Assembly: GCA_001897515.1 (NCBI GenBank)
Contig: MKTA01000024.1
Span: 124,001 to 188,000, forward strand
DNA: 64,000 nt
Source of the DNA: Bacteroidetes bacterium 41-46
GTDB lineage: Bacteria > Bacteroidota > Bacteroidia > Bacteroidales > UBA932
Direction: 5' to 3'
In this document: one piece after another, positions 25,382 through 33,724 of the stretch
Layout of the letters: the number at the start of each line of letters is the position of its first letter
Numbering within the stretch: the stretch's first letter is position 1
Translations under genes and position numbers: made by a program
Notes under the pieces: model-generated
What the model saw: only the letters and a program-made list of their open reading frames with translations
The model's database searches: none
Told to the model about the DNA's origin: nothing

Positions 25382-26449
25382 ATGATTACTGAGGAGCTGG
25401 ATGACATAATGGATTTGGATCCGGATGAGATAGGAGATGATGAAGAGAGTGGCGGCTCCTTTGAACATTTTCGCTATGTAGCAGACAAAGGGCAAGCGCT
25501 CCTTAGGGTTGACAAGTTCATCACAGCCCGGATGGAGAAGACATCCAGGCACAGGATTCAGCTTGCAATAGCTGCCGGATATGTACTTGTCAACGACAAA
25601 CAGATAAAGGCAAACTATCTGGTTAAGCCAGGCGATGTAATCAGGATTGTACTCCCATACAGAAGAAGAGGGATGGAGATAAAACCTGAAAACATCCCGC
25701 TTGACATTGTTTACGAGGATCAGTTTCTTATGGTATTGAACAAACCGGCAGGATTGGTTGTCCACCCTGGTCACGGACATTTCACAGGCACCCTGGTAAA
25801 CGCTCTCGCATACTATTTAGGGATATCCCAGGGTGAGGATGCACCCGATGAAAGGATGGGAGTTTTAGTCCACAGAATAGATAAAAACACATCCGGTCTG
25901 CTTCTTATTGCAAAAGAGGAAGAGGCTCAGCTATATCTTGCAAAGCAGTTTTTTGACCATACAATTAAAAGAAAATATATAGCCCTTGTGTGGGGAAATG
26001 TAAAAGAAGACTCCGGAACAATAACAGGAAATATAGCAAGAGATCCAAACAACAGATTCAAATTCAAGGTATTTCCCGATGGTGAAATTGGGAAGCACGC
26101 CGTAACACATTACAAGGTAATTGAACGATTTGGATATACTACTTTGGTAGAGTGCGAGCTGGAGACAGGAAGGACTCACCAGATCAGGGTTCATATGGAT
26201 TGGCTCGGACACCCTCTTTTCAATGACGACAGATATGGTGGAGACAGAATCTTAAAGGGGACACTATATTCAAAATATAAAAAGTTTATAGATAACTGCT
26301 TTGAACTTCTGCCAAGACATGCTCTGCACGCTAAGACACTCGGCTTTGTACATCCAAAAACAAAAGAGAATCTCTTTTTTGAAAAAGAGATTCCCTCAGA
26401 TATGGTGTCCGTAATTGAGAGGTGGAGAACCTACTCCTCCTCCCGCTAG
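25382..26449 (+). CDS. rluD: RluA-family 23S rRNA pseudouridine synthase
   Basis: Converts uridines in 23S rRNA (RluD sites 1911/1915/1917 in E. coli) to pseudouridine. 355 residues. An acidic N-terminal extension of about 35 residues precedes an S4 RNA-binding domain (RVDKFITARM ... VLVNDKQIKANYLVKPGD). The catalytic Asp is in HRIDKNTSGLLLIAK. ETGRTHQIRVHM is the family's second motif. RluD is preferred over RluC/A because of the S4 domain and length, but the exact target is not proven. Converges on the barrel gene, sharing 4 bases. Confidence 0.9.
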   Translation: MITEELDDIMDLDPDEIGDDEESGGSFEHFRYVADKGQALLRVDKFITARMEKTSRHRIQLAIAAGYVLVNDKQIKANYLVKPGDVIRIVLPYRRRGMEIKPENIPLDIVYEDQFLMVLNKPAGLVVHPGHGHFTGTLVNALAYYLGISQGEDAPDERMGVLVHRIDKNTSGLLLIAKEEEAQLYLAKQFFDHTIKRKYIALVWGNVKEDSGTITGNIARDPNNRFKFKVFPDGEIGKHAVTHYKVIERFGYTTLVECELETGRTHQIRVHMDWLGHPLFNDDRYGGDRILKGTLYSKYKKFIDNCFELLPRHALHAKTLGFVHPKTKENLFFEKEIPSDMVSVIERWRTYSSSR

Positions 26450-29262
26450 CGGTGAAATCTGCCTCCGCCCATTCCAGGGCCTCTCATTGGCTGACCACCA
26501 CCCCGTTGCCCTCCGAAATTGCCGAATCTCCAGGTGAAGCTTAGCATAAAGTACTGCTGAAGAGTGTTATTCTGAACATCCTCAATGTAGTTGTCAGTAG
26601 TAGTTCTCCAAACACTCTTTGATTGGTTCAGGATATCAAAAACCTTAAGTCTTAAAGTTGCAGAGTTTTTGAATAAAAGCTTTGATATTTCAGCATTCCA
26701 TACTGCGGCAGGCGTATTGTAGCCCTCGCCATAGCCAATGTAGAAATTGTAATCAAAATCAGACGCCAGGTTAATGCCTGCAGGCAAGGTCCAGTTTACA
26801 GATCCGTTAACTGCATTATTCCATGTTGCAGGCTGGACATTCTGCTGAATTGTGTACCAAGCGTAGTTATATCTTACCCTTCCCCCAAGTGAAAACTCAA
26901 TTTTCTCTCCTCTGTACATAAATCTCAACATCTCGCTTATTGAGAGGGTAGTTGTAAATCCCTTCTGAAGAGTCTCAAGGGTTCTTCCGGAAAAACTTAT
27001 CCCTCTGTTAACTCCAGCATTTGTAAAGTTCATTATTGAGAATTTGGACTTCTTTATAGGCGTATTGTACATAAGGTTGGCATTCACGTTAAAAGCCCCG
27101 GAAGCATTAACAGGCATTGTATATTGAACACCTGACTCATCATACCATCTCTGGGTGACAATCCTGTCCTGAGTATAGCTTGCTCTCAAACCTGCATCAA
27201 TGGTTCTGAAGGTCTCCCTCTTTGTATCTCTGTAATTTGTCCATAGTGAGTGTTCAAACTCAGGAAGCAGATCAGTATTACCCATAGGGATCAACAGAGG
27301 ATTTGAGTTGTCCTGAACAGGTTGAAGCTGATTTATAGAGGGCTGTCTTGTCCTGCCGTTATATCTTAACCTTAAATTCTGAGTATCAGAAAATTTAAGA
27401 TCAAGTTGAGCAGATGGGGCAAAATTTACAACAGACCTGTTGATTACTGTACCATCACTTCTGACACTTCTTGTAAGTGATGGCTGAGCATTTACACCCA
27501 GTACATAGCTGTATTTTTCCTCATTTTTTCTAAGATTAACCTCTGCTCTGTGATTTATGAAGATGTTCTCAAAATAGTTAGAATATGTCTCGTCCAGTAT
27601 GTCATATTCTCCTGTTATACTGTTCTTGTTGTAAACCTTCTTGTCTGAGTCAGTATATCTGTATCCAAATCTGTAGGCAAGCTCCATAAAGTAATTCCTG
27701 CCTAAAGGCTCTGTATATGATGCTCTCGCCGAGAGATCGTAAGACCTGGAATCTGTGTTGTAATTTTGGTCAATTATAGTTGAATCTGCCCTGTCACCTA
27801 TAATGGTTCTGGATTGGTTAACTCCATTGAACAACTCATTGTTTGAATACTCAAAATCCATATTGACAGAAAATGTCCTTCCTGGTTTTGCAAATCTGTG
27901 TCTTAACAACAGGTCACCTTCAAACGCCTGAGCACTATTCTCTCCCCTTAGAAGACTGCTACCCTCATTTATCTTTGTACCATTGCCTCCCCTTGTCCAA
28001 AACTCCCTTGTATCCTCAAAGCTTCCTCTGGTTATGTTAACATTGGGTCTGAATAAAATGGAGGTTTTATCATTGAATTTATACTCAAGGTTAAGTGCAA
28101 CTCTGTGCCCGTCAGAAAACTGATTAGACTCAGACTCCTCAGAATAGTTGAATGTGCTGTCTTTCAGGAAATTTTGACGAAAAGTTTTGTTTTCGTTAAG
28201 CCTGTCACTACCGCTATAGAGATAACTCCCGCCAATTTTTAATTTCCCGTTATTTATATCTTTATTTGCGTTTACTCCCCCCATCCACGAGGTTGTCAGG
28301 CCACTACCACCGAATCTCATTGTGGCTCCCCCCATTCTGAAAGATCCTCCACCCATACCGGATGAGTTTCTCATAGCAGCCATCATTCCTCCGGCGATAT
28401 CTGAAAAACCTCTGTTATTTGTATTATTAATATTTGCAACTGCTGTCAACTGAGATGTCTTAGTGAAATTACCTACCATTCCCGCACCCTGATATCTCTC
28501 CTCAGTCCCGTAACCGGCAGAGACATTTCCAAACCAGCCATTCATCATCCCTGGTCTGATACTTAAATCTATAACGGTCTCCTCCTCTCCATCATCTATG
28601 CCTGTAAACTCAGCCTGCTCAGACTTTTTCTCCAGCACCTTCACCTTCTCAATAATTTTTGCAGGAAGATTCTTGGTAGCAAGTTGTGGGTCGTTTAGGA
28701 AAAAAGCCTTCCCGTCAATCATAATTTTGTTTATCTCCTTGCCATTTGCTGTAATTTTACCATCTGAGTCTACCTCAATACCGGGAAGCTTCTTTAAAAG
28801 CTCCTCAAGCATATCGCTGTCGGTAGTTTTAAACGACGAGGCGTTGTATTCAATTGTATCTTTCTTGACAATTATTGGGTTTCCCACAGCAGACACAACA
28901 ACTGAGTTCAGGGTGTTTACCTGCTCCTTTAACTTTACCTGTCCCAAATCTATGACTCTGTGTTCTCCCAGAGTTACGCTTTTCTGATATGTTTCAAATC
29001 CCAGATACTCAATTTTAAGTATATAGTTACCGGGAACTATACCTCTGATCTCTGCCGTACCTTTTGAATCTGAGAGAGCATATTTAAATGGATGCTCTTC
29101 TCCCACTCTTGTTACAGACGCAGTGGCAAACTCAACAGGATCACTCCTTAGACTGTCAACCACAACAACCTTTATTCTAATCTCTCTTTGCTCCTCCCCA
29201 CGTAATACAGCTGACATTGCAACTGCAAGGGCCACTAAAAAAATGTATTTGCCGAATTTCAT
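26446..29262 (-). CDS. Outer-membrane beta-barrel protein (OMP_b-brl_3 / TonB-receptor-like)
   Basis: 938 residues from the ATG at 29262 (an in-frame ATG lies 12 bases upstream). Signal peptide, then a carboxypeptidase-regulatory-like domain (about 25-115, VPGNYILKIEYLGFETYQKSV), a plug-like region with LLKKLPGIEVDSDGKITANGK and IMIDGKAFF, and a long barrel with many aromatic-polar strands. The tail is rich in glycine and arginine (GGQRGGGQPMRGPGMGGG). This architecture is shared with SusC-like receptors, but no SusD-like lipoprotein or TonB box is evident, so the substrate is unknown. Promoter not identified; 65 bases separate it from ruvC. Confidence 0.88.
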   Translation of the reverse strand: MKFGKYIFLVALAVAMSAVLRGEEQREIRIKVVVVDSLRSDPVEFATASVTRVGEEHPFKYALSDSKGTAEIRGIVPGNYILKIEYLGFETYQKSVTLGEHRVIDLGQVKLKEQVNTLNSVVVSAVGNPIIVKKDTIEYNASSFKTTDSDMLEELLKKLPGIEVDSDGKITANGKEINKIMIDGKAFFLNDPQLATKNLPAKIIEKVKVLEKKSEQAEFTGIDDGEEETVIDLSIRPGMMNGWFGNVSAGYGTEERYQGAGMVGNFTKTSQLTAVANINNTNNRGFSDIAGGMMAAMRNSSGMGGGSFRMGGATMRFGGSGLTTSWMGGVNANKDINNGKLKIGGSYLYSGSDRLNENKTFRQNFLKDSTFNYSEESESNQFSDGHRVALNLEYKFNDKTSILFRPNVNITRGSFEDTREFWTRGGNGTKINEGSSLLRGENSAQAFEGDLLLRHRFAKPGRTFSVNMDFEYSNNELFNGVNQSRTIIGDRADSTIIDQNYNTDSRSYDLSARASYTEPLGRNYFMELAYRFGYRYTDSDKKVYNKNSITGEYDILDETYSNYFENIFINHRAEVNLRKNEEKYSYVLGVNAQPSLTRSVRSDGTVINRSVVNFAPSAQLDLKFSDTQNLRLRYNGRTRQPSINQLQPVQDNSNPLLIPMGNTDLLPEFEHSLWTNYRDTKRETFRTIDAGLRASYTQDRIVTQRWYDESGVQYTMPVNASGAFNVNANLMYNTPIKKSKFSIMNFTNAGVNRGISFSGRTLETLQKGFTTTLSISEMLRFMYRGEKIEFSLGGRVRYNYAWYTIQQNVQPATWNNAVNGSVNWTLPAGINLASDFDYNFYIGYGEGYNTPAAVWNAEISKLLFKNSATLRLKVFDILNQSKSVWRTTTDNYIEDVQNNTLQQYFMLSFTWRFGNFGGQRGGGQPMRGPGMGGGRFHR

Positions 29263-29327
29263 ATTTAATAACAATTACAACCCTTTGACAAACGAAAGGG
29301 CAAAAGGTTAAATGGTCTGGAAAAAAA

Positions 29328-29882
29328 TTATTTGATTCTGTCTGGATTGGCCTTTACAAAGGCATCCCATCCCCTTCCAGGAGTGCTCTGTCTGAGTTGT
29401 CGGCATGACTCATAATAGTGACATAGTGCAACAGCCAGACCATCGGTAGCATCCAGAAAATCAGGGAGATCCTTGGTTTTTAGAATATTTGTGAGAAGCG
29501 AGGCTACCTGCTCCTTTGAAGCAGCACCCTTTCCGGTAATAGAGAGCTTTATTTTTCTTGGTGCATACTCATAAACAGGCATATTTCTGTTCAGAGCTGC
29601 AGCTATGGCAGAGCCCTGAGCCCTGCCAAGCTTTAGCATAGATTGAATATTTTTCCCGTAAAAAGGGGCCTCAACGGCAAGTTCATCAGGTTTGAAATGC
29701 TCAATAAGTTCAGTTACCTCCAAAAAAATCTTTCTGATTTTAGCAAAATGATCACTCTCTTTTCTCAAGTCCACAACACCCATATCTACATATTTAGGTC
29801 CGGAGGAGGTAACCTCCAGTACCCCGTATCCTAGAATCTGAGTACCCGGGTCAATTCCCAATATCACCTTAGCTGCCGCCAT
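29328..29882 (-). CDS. ruvC: Crossover junction endodeoxyribonuclease RuvC
   Basis: Holliday-junction resolvase acting with RuvAB. 184 residues. Acidic active-site residues are visible in LGIDPGTQILGYG (Asp), LAVEAPFYGKN (Glu) and DATDGLAVALCHY (Asp pair), the usual RuvC set. Nine bases from the serS stop, so probably cotranscribed with it. Confidence 0.96.
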   Translation of the reverse strand: MAAAKVILGIDPGTQILGYGVLEVTSSGPKYVDMGVVDLRKESDHFAKIRKIFLEVTELIEHFKPDELAVEAPFYGKNIQSMLKLGRAQGSAIAAALNRNMPVYEYAPRKIKLSITGKGAASKEQVASLLTNILKTKDLPDFLDATDGLAVALCHYYESCRQLRQSTPGRGWDAFVKANPDRIK

Positions 29883-29891
29883 TAGATAAAA

Positions 29892-31160
29892 TTAGTCAAT
29901 AATATCAAAACCGCAGTATGGTCTCAGGACTTCAGGGACAACAATCCCTTCAGGCCTCTGATTGTTTTCAAGCAGTGCCGCCAATATTCTTGGGAGGGCC
30001 AGAGCACTTCCGTTCAAAGTATGTGCAAGCGCCGGTTTGCCGTTTTCATCCTTATAACGCAGTTTCAGTCTGTTTGACTGGAAAGACTCAAAATTAGATA
30101 CTGAACTAACCTCCAGCCACCTCTCCTGAGCAGCGGAGTAAACTTCAAAATCGTATGTAAGCGCAGATGTAAAGCTCATGTCACCACCGCACAATCTCAA
30201 TATTCTGTATGGAAGACCAAGGGATTTGATAATTGACTCAACATGAGAGACCATACCTTCCAGTGCCTCATAAGAGCTATCCGGATGTGAAACCTGCACT
30301 ATCTCAACTTTGTCAAACTGATGCAGTCTGTTTAGCCCCCTAACATCTTTTCCATATGAGCCCGCCTCCCTTCTGAAGCATGGCGTATATGCCGTCATTT
30401 TTACCGGCAAATTGTTCAGCGGAAGTATTACATCTCTGAAGATATTTGTTACCGGTACCTCAGCAGTTGGAATAAGGTAAAAATTATCAAGTCCGACATG
30501 GTACATCTGCTCCCCCTTGTCAGGCAACTGACCGGTTCCAAAGCCGGAAGCTTCATTTACCATCAATGGAGGCTGAACCTCTGTGTATCCTGCCGCAGTA
30601 TTTAGGTCCAGAAAATAGGAAATAAGAGCCCTCTGTATCTTTGCTCCCTTCCCTTTATAAACAGGGAATCCCGCTCCTGTAAGCTTAACACCTAAATCAA
30701 AATCAATAATGTCGTACTTTCTTGCCAGCTCCCAGTGAGGAACAGGATTATTTAGTTCTGGCATCTCACCCCCCTCCTTCACATTAACATTCTCTTCAGC
30801 GCCCTTTCCTTTAGGTACAGAAGAGTGTGGAAGATTTGGCAACTGTACAAGCAAATCATTAAGCTCAGATGCAAACTTATTCATCCTCTCGTCAAGAAGT
30901 TTTGACTCCTCTTTGAGTTGTGATACTTTAAGTTTTGCAACCTCAGCCTCATCCCTTTTGCCCGATTTCATCAAATTGCCAATCTCCTTTGCAAGAGAAT
31001 TTTGTTCAGCCAAACAAGCGTCCAGCTCAGTTTGTATATTTCTTCTTGAAATGTCCAGCTCGTTTACTTTCTGAATAATATCCGATGCATCAAAATTCTT
31101 GACACGCAGTCTCTCCAATACCAGGTCAGGCTGCTCTCTTAATAATCTAATGTTAAGCAT
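29892..31160 (-). CDS. serS: Seryl-tRNA synthetase
   Basis: Class II aminoacyl-tRNA synthetase charging tRNA-Ser. 422 residues. The N-terminal long-arm coiled coil is residues about 30-105. Motif 2 is TPCFRREAGSYGKDVRGL with HQFDKVE, motif 3 is LNGSALALPRILAALLENNQ. The -7 box TAACTTTG at 31182-31189 is at a suitable distance upstream. No catalytic residue appears to be missing. Confidence 0.98.
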   Translation of the reverse strand: MLNIRLLREQPDLVLERLRVKNFDASDIIQKVNELDISRRNIQTELDACLAEQNSLAKEIGNLMKSGKRDEAEVAKLKVSQLKEESKLLDERMNKFASELNDLLVQLPNLPHSSVPKGKGAEENVNVKEGGEMPELNNPVPHWELARKYDIIDFDLGVKLTGAGFPVYKGKGAKIQRALISYFLDLNTAAGYTEVQPPLMVNEASGFGTGQLPDKGEQMYHVGLDNFYLIPTAEVPVTNIFRDVILPLNNLPVKMTAYTPCFRREAGSYGKDVRGLNRLHQFDKVEIVQVSHPDSSYEALEGMVSHVESIIKSLGLPYRILRLCGGDMSFTSALTYDFEVYSAAQERWLEVSSVSNFESFQSNRLKLRYKDENGKPALAHTLNGSALALPRILAALLENNQRPEGIVVPEVLRPYCGFDIID

Positions 31161-31181
31161 ATGGTTCTATGATTGAGGCCT

Positions 31182-31189
31182 CAAAGTTA
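31182..31189 (-). promoter_or_regulatory. Possible -7 box of serS-ruvC
   Basis: TAACTTTG on the minus strand, 21 bases before the serS ATG and directly after the ferredoxin terminator. No -33 partner is clear. Confidence 0.4.
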
Positions 31190-31191
31190 TG

Positions 31192-31226
31192 AAAAAAAAG
31201 ACCGACTTGATTACTCAAGCCGGTCC
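31192..31226 (-). terminator. Intrinsic terminator of the ferredoxin gene
   Basis: On the minus strand an 11-bp stem (GACCGGCTTGA with TCAAGTCGGTC, one G-U pair) with a GTAA loop is followed by eight T. Confidence 0.9.
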
Positions 31227-31245
31227 GCTTTATAAAATATCTGAA

Positions 31246-31413
31246 TTAAGCCGGGCTAATAGCACTAACAGGGCAAACATCTGCACATGAACCGCAATCT
31301 GAACAGATATCCGGATCAATTTTATAGATATCGCCGGGAGAGATCGCTTCAACCGGACACTCATCAATACATGTACCGCAAGCGGTGCAATCTTCTGAAA
31401 TTTTGTAAGCCAT
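31246..31413 (-). CDS. 2[4Fe-4S] bacterial ferredoxin
   Basis: Small electron carrier of 55 residues, read directly from the minus strand from the ATG at 31413. It has two Cys-x2-Cys-x2-Cys-x3-Cys-Pro cluster motifs, CTACGTCIDECP and CSDCGSCADVCP, with the pseudo-symmetry usual for clostridial-type ferredoxins. It is a likely partner for the electron-bifurcating hydrogenase at the right end of the window and for other anaerobic oxidoreductases, though that pairing is inferred. It has a full promoter and its own terminator, so it is a single-gene unit. Confidence 0.96.
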   Translation of the reverse strand: MAYKISEDCTACGTCIDECPVEAISPGDIYKIDPDICSDCGSCADVCPVSAISPA

Positions 31414-31446
31414 TTTTTATATAGTTTTGAATTGGTTTATTATTTG

Positions 31447-31477
31447 CAAAGATATAAAAAGGTTGTAACAGAACAAA
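31447..31477 (-). promoter_or_regulatory. Promoter of the ferredoxin gene
   Basis: Minus strand TTTG (31474-31477), 19-base spacer, TATCTTTG (31447-31454): full consensus, 33 bases before the ATG. It is interleaved with the divergent promoter of the DUF1573 gene. Confidence 0.82.
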
Positions 31478-31493
31478 TACAAATGTATCTTTG
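31463..31493 (+). promoter_or_regulatory. Promoter of the DUF1573 gene
   Basis: Plus strand TTG (31463-31465), 20-base spacer, TATCTTTG (31486-31493), 28 bases before the ATG at 31522. It overlaps the ferredoxin promoter on the opposite strand and argues against a longer frame starting at 31432. Confidence 0.75.
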
Positions 31494-31521
31494 TTGTCAC
31501 AGACATAACTTGAAAAACAAG

Positions 31522-32616
31522 ATGAGAGTTAACAGAATATCAGGGTTGCTCACTATTATCGTACTGCTCTTGTTTGCAACGACATCTGCAGCCCAAAACA
31601 GTACCAACAGTCAAATTGAATTCAACAAACTAGTACACGACTTTGGGGACATAACACTAAGTTCCGGCAAACACACATACGTTTTTACATTTAAAAACAT
31701 AGGCAATTCCCCACTGGTAATTCAGACCGTTATCTCCTCATGCGGATGCACAACACCGGTATGGACACGAAATCCTGTTAAGCCCGGTGAGAGCGGGAAA
31801 ATTGAGGTCACATTTCTGAATGATCAGGGCCCCTACCCTTTTGACAAAGCTCTTACAGTCTATGTAAGCGGTCTGAACAGACCTATAATTCTCAGAATAA
31901 AGGGCGTTGTTCACGAAAAGGCAAAAAGTCTCTCTCAGTTATATCCATATAAGATTGGAGCACTCTCACTGAGATCAAACTATGCAGATATTGGACAGAT
32001 AGCACAGGGAGAGGTTAAACGGGAGAGTCTGTCAATTGCGAATACAGGAAGCAGACCTATTAAAATTGATTTTACAGATCTTCCAGAAGGATTAAAGATT
32101 AAGGCAGAGCCTCAAACCCTCCAACCGGGAAAGAAGGGAGAGATGATAGTTGAGTTAGACACAAAAAGTTCATTAAGATGGGGAGCTGTCAAGCTAGAGG
32201 CAGCGGTTGCAATAGACGGAAAGAAAACAGCAAGTCCTAAACTTGAGGTCCGAGCCAGAGTACTGGACAACTTCTCCAATCTAACCAGAGAGGAGACAGA
32301 AACTGCACCTGTCCCAATGGCAGAGGATAATGTACACGCATACGGAAAGGTAAAGGCCGGAGGAAAAATACAGCACACTTTTGAGGTTAAGAACCTGGGC
32401 AGAAGAGCTCTGATAATACATAAATACGACACAAATGTTGAGGGTGTCTCTGTAATACATCCAAAGACTATTGCTCCGGGGGCAGTTGCTAAATTTACAG
32501 CAACAATAACAGCCGGCTCTCAGCCAGGAGAGCAGCTCTATCAGATAACATTCATAACAAATAGCCCTGCAAGGCCGGCATTCAACCTGCTCTTGTCAGG
32601 AAGTATTGAAAGATAA
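31522..32616 (+). CDS. DUF1573 secreted protein
   Basis: 364 residues from the ATG at 31522. After a signal peptide (LLTIIVLLLFATTSAAQ) comes a DUF1573 domain with HDFGDI and the ISSCGCTTPVW cysteine motif, an Ig-like beta-sandwich. Two further sandwich domains follow (around residues 150-245 and 265-364, each with a GxxxHTFEVKN or SIANTGSRPIKI type strand). Such proteins are common in Bacteroidetes envelopes; the function is unknown. The promoter position supports this start. meaB begins within 11 bases of the end. Confidence 0.82.
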   Translation: MRVNRISGLLTIIVLLLFATTSAAQNSTNSQIEFNKLVHDFGDITLSSGKHTYVFTFKNIGNSPLVIQTVISSCGCTTPVWTRNPVKPGESGKIEVTFLNDQGPYPFDKALTVYVSGLNRPIILRIKGVVHEKAKSLSQLYPYKIGALSLRSNYADIGQIAQGEVKRESLSIANTGSRPIKIDFTDLPEGLKIKAEPQTLQPGKKGEMIVELDTKSSLRWGAVKLEAAVAIDGKKTASPKLEVRARVLDNFSNLTREETETAPVPMAEDNVHAYGKVKAGGKIQHTFEVKNLGRRALIIHKYDTNVEGVSVIHPKTIAPGAVAKFTATITAGSQPGEQLYQITFITNSPARPAFNLLLSGSIER

Positions 32617-32626
32617 GGATACTCAG

Positions 32627-33724
32627 ATGCAGGATATGAACCAACCAAACCACGATAGCGCACTAATAGTAAACGAGGGGATTGAACAGCCCCCTATCGT
32701 CAACCCCTACATTGGGAATTTCTATAAAAAGAACAGGGCAAAGAGCCTGACAGCAGACGATTATGTGGAAGGAATTTTAGCCGGGAATATAACAACTCTA
32801 AGCCAGGCTATTACTCTTGTTGAGAGCAACAGACATGACCACAGAGTTATAGCGATGGAGATTCTTGAGAGGTGTCAGAGCCACGGGAAGGAGTCCATGA
32901 GAATTGGGATTACCGGTGTCCCCGGAGCAGGAAAAAGCACCTTTATTGAGGCTTTCGGAGGGATGGTTACCTCTTTGGGTCACAAACTGGCAGTACTTGC
33001 TATTGACCCCAGTTCTGAAAGAAGTAAGGGTTCCATTTTAGGGGACAAAACAAGGATGGAGACTCTTTGTACGGATCCAAACGCCTTTATCAGACCAAGC
33101 CCAAGCGGGGGGTCACTTGGAGGAGTGGCCCGGAAGACAAGAGAGAGTATAGTTTTGTGTGAAGCTGCCGGTTTTGACGTAATTTTTATTGAAACAGTAG
33201 GTGTCGGGCAATCTGAGACCACAGTACACTCTATGAGCGACTTTTTCCTCCTGCTTATGCTTGCAGGTGCAGGAGATGAGCTCCAGGGTATAAAACGAGG
33301 GATAATGGAGATGTCAGACCTAATAGCTATTACAAAAGCAGATGGGAGCAATATAGATAAAGCCACTCTTGCAAGGGCACTCTATTCAAATGCGCTGCAT
33401 CTTTTCCCCCCTTCAGAATCGGGATGGGTACCCACAGCAATGACTTCATCATCTGTTACCAAAGCCGGACTAAAAGATATTCTGGATAAAATTGAAGAGT
33501 ATTTTGCAATGGCAAAATCTAACGGTTACTACTACAAAAAAAGGAAGGAGCAGTCTAGATTCTGGATGTACGAGACTATTAATGAAGGGCTAAGAGACAG
33601 ATTCTTTGACAATGAGCATATTCAGTCAAAACTCTCCAGATACGAAGAGGATGTTATGGAGGGGAGACTAGGATCCTTTGCCGCAGCAGCTGAACTTTTG
33701 GATATTTATAAAAAGAACATATGA
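32627..33724 (+). CDS. meaB: MeaB/ArgK-family G3E GTPase (methylmalonyl-CoA mutase chaperone)
   Basis: P-loop GTPase that protects and reloads adenosylcobalamin in methylmalonyl-CoA mutase. 365 residues from the ATG at 32627; a TTG at 32606 overlapping the previous gene is possible. Walker A GVPGAGKST, the switch region AIDPSSERSKGSILGDKTRM, Walker B FIETVGVGQSE and the base-specificity motif ITKADG are clear. An N-terminal helical segment and a C-terminal dimerisation arm complete it. The mutase genes mutAB are not in the window, so the gene is separated from its usual partner. Coupled by overlap with the exporter gene downstream. Confidence 0.92.
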   Translation: MQDMNQPNHDSALIVNEGIEQPPIVNPYIGNFYKKNRAKSLTADDYVEGILAGNITTLSQAITLVESNRHDHRVIAMEILERCQSHGKESMRIGITGVPGAGKSTFIEAFGGMVTSLGHKLAVLAIDPSSERSKGSILGDKTRMETLCTDPNAFIRPSPSGGSLGGVARKTRESIVLCEAAGFDVIFIETVGVGQSETTVHSMSDFFLLLMLAGAGDELQGIKRGIMEMSDLIAITKADGSNIDKATLARALYSNALHLFPPSESGWVPTAMTSSSVTKAGLKDILDKIEEYFAMAKSNGYYYKKRKEQSRFWMYETINEGLRDRFFDNEHIQSKLSRYEEDVMEGRLGSFAAAAELLDIYKKNI

